This document shows, one piece after another, positions 32,092 through 35,811 of a DNA stretch of 35,811 nt. Under the pieces are notes generated by a model. That model had not been told where the DNA came from. It saw only the letters and a program-made list of their open reading frames with translations, and ran no database searches. Where the stretch lies: positions 1 through 35,811 of the forward strand of contig CAJWMA010000004.1 in assembly GCA_913042995.1 (NCBI GenBank), written 5' to 3'. The stretch's first letter is position 1. Every line of letters starts with the position of its first letter. The translations under genes were made by a program, and so were the position numbers. This DNA is from an uncultured bacterium (GTDB lineage Bacteria; Planctomycetota; UBA8108).

Positions 32092-33609
32092 ATGAATACC
32101 TGCGAAATACCCCCGGAACTCGACCTGCACCCTGTTGAGGCTGGGGTCTGCTCAAACGGCAACTGGTCCGGCCAAGGCGAAGAGCTCGTCTCCATCAATC
32201 CTGCAAGCTCTGAAGAGCTTGCCAGGGTGGCTGGAGCAACCCCCGAGGAAACCCTCAACACCATCCAGGACGCGTACGACTCGTTTGAAAACTGGAAAAA
32301 GCTCCCAGCTCCCCGTCGGGGGGAATATATCAGGCTTATTGGCGAAGAGCTCAGACGATTCAAGGAACCCCTTGGAAAGCTCGTCTCCCTCGAATGCGGC
32401 AAGGTGCTCTCCGAAGGTGAGGGCGAAGTCCAGGAGATGATTGATATTGCCGACTTCGCGGTAGGACTCTCACGTACGATCGGCGGAGCCACCCTGCCAA
32501 GTGAGCGTCCTGATCACAGGATGTTCGAACAGTGGCACCCCCTTGGCCCCGTGGGCGTCATCACCGCCTTCAACTTTCCAGTAGCCGTCTGGTCCTGGAA
32601 CGCCCTGGTCGCAGCCATCTGCGGTGACACCATCGTCTGGAAGCCCTCCGAGAAAACACCCCTGACGGCAATCGCCGTACAAAAAATCTGCAACCGGGTA
32701 CTCGAACCAGAAGGGCTCGCCGGGGTCTTCAACCTCTGCTGCGGGGGAACTGAAACCGGCGAACGGATCGCGGCGGATGAACGCCTACCCCTGGTCAGCG
32801 CGACCGGAAGCTGCCGAATGGGACGGGAAGTCGCGGTAGCTGTCGCCGGACGAATGGGACGAAGCCTGCTCGAACTGGGCGGCAACAATGCGATCATCAT
32901 TCTGGATGATGCCGACGTCGACCTGGCCCTCAGGGCCGTACTCTTCGGTTCGCTGGGAACTGCGGGACAGCGATGTACAACGACCAGGAGGGTCCTGGCA
33001 CAAAAAAAAATCTTTCCGACACTCGCAAAGAGACTGACCGAGGCCTTTGAATCCGTCATCGTGGGTGACCCGCTTGACCCAAAGACCCTTGTCGGCCCCC
33101 TCATCGATGAAGAGGCTGTCAACACTTTTGAAAAAGCCGTAGCAGCGGCCCGGGACAGCGGCGGCGAGATCCTGACTGGAGGCCAGGTAATCGAGGGACC
33201 GGGCTTCTTCGTGCAGCCCACCCTTATCAAGGCTGGTTCCGGAATGGAAATCGTCCGTGAAGAAACCTTTGCCCCCATTCTCTACCTGTTAGAGACGGAT
33301 GGACTGGATGAGGCCATCTCAGCACAGAACAACGTTCGACAGGGTCTCTCGTCGGCGATTTTCACCGACTCGGTCAGGAACGCGGAGCGATTTCTTTCCG
33401 TTGCCGGCAGCGATTGTGGAATCGCCAACGTCAACATAGGAACAAGCGGCGCCGAGATAGGAGGAGCCTTCGGAGGTGAAAAGGAAACGGGCGGCGGGCG
33501 GGAGGCCGGGTCCGACTCCTGGAAAGCCTATATGCGCCGCCAGACCTGCACGATCAACTATGGAACGGAGCTGCCGCTGGCCCAGGGCGTTCGCTTCGAC
33601 CTTGAGTGA
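32092..33609 (+). CDS. amaB: ALDH7-type aldehyde dehydrogenase, probable L-aminoadipate-semialdehyde dehydrogenase
   Basis: A 505-residue NAD(P)-dependent aldehyde dehydrogenase. E261 in LELGGNN is the general base and C295 in GTAGQRCTTTRR is the nucleophile. The C-terminal block IGTSGAEIGGAFGGEKETGGGREAGSDSWKAYMRRQTCTIN is the hallmark of the ALDH7/antiquitin branch, whose members oxidise alpha-aminoadipate semialdehyde (in equilibrium with piperideine-6-carboxylate) in lysine breakdown. FNFPVAVWSWN, near the NAD site, is also typical. The symbol rests on this branch resemblance, since no other lysine-catabolism gene is nearby. A run of nine A at 33002-33010 falls within codons for Gln-Lys-Lys-Ile and leaves the frame open. 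No Shine-Dalgarno is obvious before the ATG. Confidence 0.85.
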   Translation: MNTCEIPPELDLHPVEAGVCSNGNWSGQGEELVSINPASSEELARVAGATPEETLNTIQDAYDSFENWKKLPAPRRGEYIRLIGEELRRFKEPLGKLVSLECGKVLSEGEGEVQEMIDIADFAVGLSRTIGGATLPSERPDHRMFEQWHPLGPVGVITAFNFPVAVWSWNALVAAICGDTIVWKPSEKTPLTAIAVQKICNRVLEPEGLAGVFNLCCGGTETGERIAADERLPLVSATGSCRMGREVAVAVAGRMGRSLLELGGNNAIIILDDADVDLALRAVLFGSLGTAGQRCTTTRRVLAQKKIFPTLAKRLTEAFESVIVGDPLDPKTLVGPLIDEEAVNTFEKAVAAARDSGGEILTGGQVIEGPGFFVQPTLIKAGSGMEIVREETFAPILYLLETDGLDEAISAQNNVRQGLSSAIFTDSVRNAERFLSVAGSDCGIANVNIGTSGAEIGGAFGGEKETGGGREAGSDSWKAYMRRQTCTINYGTELPLAQGVRFDLE

Positions 33610-33681
33610 CCGCTTGCGGCAGAATTCTCCGGATCTCATCAGCCAGGGTTCATCCTGAACTGGATTTCAGCCATATAAGAC

Positions 33682-33687
33682 TATAAT
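33682..33687 (+). promoter_or_regulatory. Perfect -10 box upstream of the PQQ-propeller gene
   Basis: TATAAT lies in an AT-rich stretch 56 bases before the ATG at 33744. No good -35 box is found at 16-18 bases, the best partial matches being near 33655-33666, so this is only a candidate promoter. Confidence 0.35.
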
Positions 33688-33699
33688 ATCGACTCCTCG

Positions 33700-33718
33700 A
33701 AGGGGTCTGAGCCCCCTT
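33700..33718 (+). other. Hairpin in the leader of the PQQ-propeller gene
   Basis: AAGGGG (33700-33705) pairs with CCCCTT (33713-33718) around a 7-base loop. It sits between the -10 box and the start codon and has no T run after it. It could end the dehydrogenase transcript or form part of the leader. Confidence 0.3.
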
Positions 33719-33743
33719 GGCTGCTACCATAGATATAGACAAA

Positions 33744-35811
33744 ATGTTTCTCGACCCCGCCCCGCCTACAGCTTTCAGGTTTAAAGCCCCCCCGTTGATC
33801 GCTCTGCTGCTGCTCTGCAGCCTTCACGCCTCCGGGGCCGATTGGCCCATGTGGCGAGCGGATGCGGCACGCAGAGGGACCTCAACCGCCGAGCTACCCG
33901 ACAAGCTGTATCTCCAATGGACGCTGGAGTTGGCGAAGCCTGACACAGCCTGGCCGGCTAACCAGGAAAAGCTGCAATTTGACCGCCTCTACGAACCTGT
34001 CCTCGCAGGGAAACGTCTTTTCGTTCCCTCCATGATTTCGGACAAGCTCACCGCGTTTGATACCGACTCAGGGAAAGAGCTCTGGCGCTTTTATACCGAT
34101 GGCCCGGTGAGGTTCGCGCCTGCTATCTGGAAAAACAAAATCTTCATCGCTTGCGATGATGGCTACCTCTACTGCCTCAGCACCGCCGATGGCTCGCTCG
34201 TCTGGAAATTCCGAGGCGGCCCCAGCGAGAGACGAGTCCTCGGCAATGATCGTCTCATAAGTACCTGGCCGGCCCGCGGAGGTCCCGTCATCTACGATGA
34301 CAAGATCTACTTTGGAGCAGGGATCTGGCCCTTCATGGGAATCTTCCTGCATGCCCTCGACGCCGAAACCGGACGCCTGATCTGGACCAATAGCGGCGAG
34401 GGCTCCAGCTTCCAGACCCAGCAGCATGGCAGTCCTGCCTTCTCCGGAATAGCTCCACAGGGCTACCTGGCGGCAAACGAAAATTTTCTCGTTGTCTCCG
34501 GAGGACGAACCATGCCGGCCGTCTACGACAGGAAAACGGGCGCCATAAAACACTACGATGTCAGCGCCCGAAATATGGGGACCAAGGGCGGCGGCGGCTA
34601 TGACGTAGTCCTTGGAGAAAATTTCTACCTGAACCGGGAATGCGCTTACCGCCTGGACAATGGCAAGTTCATCACCAAGCTGGAGGCCCTCCTAATCAAC
34701 GACCACTCCATCATCTGCCACGATGGGGAAGGCCTCAGAGGGTTTCAGCCACGCTGGGAAAAACACACGGCCAAGGACCGCAAGGGCAAGGTGCAAAGCT
34801 CCATCAGGATTCGCAAGACCTGGGCCGCTCCCATTGACCAGAAGGTAAAGAAGGTCTTTATCCAGGCGGGTAAGCACCTCTACTGCAGCGGAGAGGGCGG
34901 CCGGATTCTGGCGGTCGATTTCTCCAACATCATCGCCGGGGCCAAAGTCGCCTGGAGTATCGAGATCCCCGACGAGGCGCTCAACATGATCGCCGGAGAT
35001 GAGAAGCTCTTTGTCAGCACCGCCGCTGGCAGAATTTATTGCTTTGGAGGAGCGAAAACGGAGCTTCAGCTCCCGGTCAAAAAGAAAGAGCCCGCTGCCG
35101 AGAAAGTCGAGATCAAGAGCATCGTATCCAAGGGATCCACCTGGAAATATCAGGATGATGGCCAGGGACCGGGCGCCGATTGGCAATCGATCAGCTTTGA
35201 CGACTCAAAGTGGAAGGAGGGCCCGGCCAGGCTCGGATACGGAGAAAATAACGAAAAGACCCGTCTTGGCTTCGGTAAAAACGACAAGAAGAAACACGCG
35301 GCCTGCTATTTCAGACACGCCTTTGAGCTTCCGGATGGGCTCCAGTTCGGTGATCTCGAGTTGCAGATCCTGGCCGACGACAGCGCCATCATCTATCTCA
35401 ACGGAAAGCAGGCCGCCCGCCTGCGCATGCCCGAAGGCGAGACCAACCACCAGACCTATTCCGGAATACAGATCAAAAATGAAAACACCTTCGACAAGCT
35501 GAAGCTTCCCGGAAATCTTCTCCAGCCGGGGAAAAACCTGCTGGCGGTAGCCGTCCATCAACAAAGAGCCGACAGCTCGGACCTGACCTTCGACCTGAAT
35601 CTGGCCCCTCTCACCAGCCCGAAGCGAATTTTCCAACCTGAAATAGCCGTTGAGGGAACTGACCCCCAGAAAAAATGGGGGGGCGTGGCAACCCGGATCC
35701 TCCAGGGTATGAGAACACGAAAGGGCTATTGCCTGGCTCTCGGGCTCGGCTCAGGCCAGCTCGTCTCCGCGCTGGCGGAGCAGTCGGAGCTGCACATCGT
35801 CGTCATCGAAG
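33744..35811 (+). CDS. Exported PQQ-propeller / beta-sandwich / methyltransferase-like fusion (3' end missing)
   Basis: Translated from the ATG at 33744, the frame is open for 689 codons to the right edge. A signal peptide with an n-region of about 16 residues ends near residue 31 (LHASGA), followed by DWPMWRADAARRG, the usual start of planctomycete PQQ-like propellers. Propeller blades with the AFDTDSGKELWRFYTDG, CLSTADGSLVWKF and ALDAETGRLIWTN motifs run to about 440. Residues 458-620 form a separate beta-sandwich (STWKYQDDG, FDDSKWKEGPARLGYGE, YFRHAFELPD, DDSAIIYLNGKQ, GKNLLAVAVHQ). From about 640 a third domain begins, KGYCLALGLGSGQLVSALAEQS, then VVIE; the glycine loop plus the acidic residue one strand later is the S-adenosylmethionine-binding pattern of Rossmann methyltransferases. 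The last domain is cut by the window end. Role unknown; an exported methyltransferase-like fold would be unexpected. Confidence 0.75.
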   Translation, partial: MFLDPAPPTAFRFKAPPLIALLLLCSLHASGADWPMWRADAARRGTSTAELPDKLYLQWTLELAKPDTAWPANQEKLQFDRLYEPVLAGKRLFVPSMISDKLTAFDTDSGKELWRFYTDGPVRFAPAIWKNKIFIACDDGYLYCLSTADGSLVWKFRGGPSERRVLGNDRLISTWPARGGPVIYDDKIYFGAGIWPFMGIFLHALDAETGRLIWTNSGEGSSFQTQQHGSPAFSGIAPQGYLAANENFLVVSGGRTMPAVYDRKTGAIKHYDVSARNMGTKGGGGYDVVLGENFYLNRECAYRLDNGKFITKLEALLINDHSIICHDGEGLRGFQPRWEKHTAKDRKGKVQSSIRIRKTWAAPIDQKVKKVFIQAGKHLYCSGEGGRILAVDFSNIIAGAKVAWSIEIPDEALNMIAGDEKLFVSTAAGRIYCFGGAKTELQLPVKKKEPAAEKVEIKSIVSKGSTWKYQDDGQGPGADWQSISFDDSKWKEGPARLGYGENNEKTRLGFGKNDKKKHAACYFRHAFELPDGLQFGDLELQILADDSAIIYLNGKQAARLRMPEGETNHQTYSGIQIKNENTFDKLKLPGNLLQPGKNLLAVAVHQQRADSSDLTFDLNLAPLTSPKRIFQPEIAVEGTDPQKKWGGVATRILQGMRTRKGYCLALGLGSGQLVSALAEQSELHIVVIE

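Noticed and set aside
33001-33012. A9 run in the aldehyde dehydrogenase gene as a programmed frameshift site
   Set aside because: The frame is open and conserved on both sides, and the zero-frame product is a complete ALDH7 protein.
35660-35690. A6 followed by G7 as a frameshift signal near the right edge
   Set aside because: The zero frame continues into a coherent glycine-loop domain, so no shift is needed.

Overview
The window looks like a chromosomal stretch from a member of the Planctomycetota. It is GC-rich with high coding density. The main evidence is a set of families largely confined to that phylum: a DUF1549/DUF1553 surface protein with a planctomycete-type cytochrome c domain, its DUF1501 partner, a DUF1592-group cytochrome-like protein with a DUF1552 partner, a dockerin-like EF-hand exported protein, and an exported PQQ-propeller protein. 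No rRNA, tRNA, CRISPR array, insertion sequence or phage gene was seen. The genus cannot be told from this window.

Layout. 1-426 is apparently non-coding. 427-2767 holds four minus-strand genes for small membrane proteins: two zinc-ribbon/DUF4234 paralogues, a DUF2752 protein and an unknown membrane protein. An enolase-superfamily enzyme follows (2866-4290). Next is an exported glutathione peroxidase (4426-5055) whose frame is interrupted by a UGA exactly at the peroxidatic position, with a candidate bacterial SECIS hairpin just downstream. 5141-9835 is a metabolic block: CysQ phosphatase, histidine phosphatase, a class V aminotransferase-like protein lacking the desulfurase cysteine, a MutT-like Nudix hydrolase and a galactokinase-family kinase. 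10007-10954 is the dockerin-like protein. 10967-13085 pairs a cupin with a GT-C type membrane glycosyltransferase. 13259-19492 carries an HpcH/HpaI aldolase with a structured leader, a PduO-type cobalamin adenosyltransferase downstream of a Tat-exported Gfo/Idh/MocA protein, a ThiO-like FAD oxidase, an exported PA-IL-like lectin protein and a threonine/serine dehydratase.

19607-28390 is the most lineage-typical part: two cytochrome-plus-Tat-partner pairs arranged tail to tail. The first is DUF1549/DUF1553 then DUF1501 on plus. The second is DUF1592-group then DUF1552 on minus, with the two genes overlapping at ATGA. From 28559 come an O6-alkylguanine-DNA methyltransferase, an IDI/YfcD-like Nudix hydrolase, a HEAT-repeat protein with a histone-H1-like lysine/alanine tail, an ALDH7-type dehydrogenase after a long AT-rich spacer, and a PQQ-propeller protein that runs off the right edge as it enters what looks like an S-adenosylmethionine-binding fold.

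Together the genes suggest a heterotroph investing in exported redox/carbohydrate-associated proteins and sugar or aldehyde metabolism, plus repair and house-cleaning enzymes. The clearest unusual points are the selenocysteine glutathione peroxidase, the exported propeller/sandwich/methyltransferase-like fusion, the HEAT/H1-tail protein, the lectin-like protein with a duplicated motif, and the mutually exclusive hairpins ahead of the aldolase.
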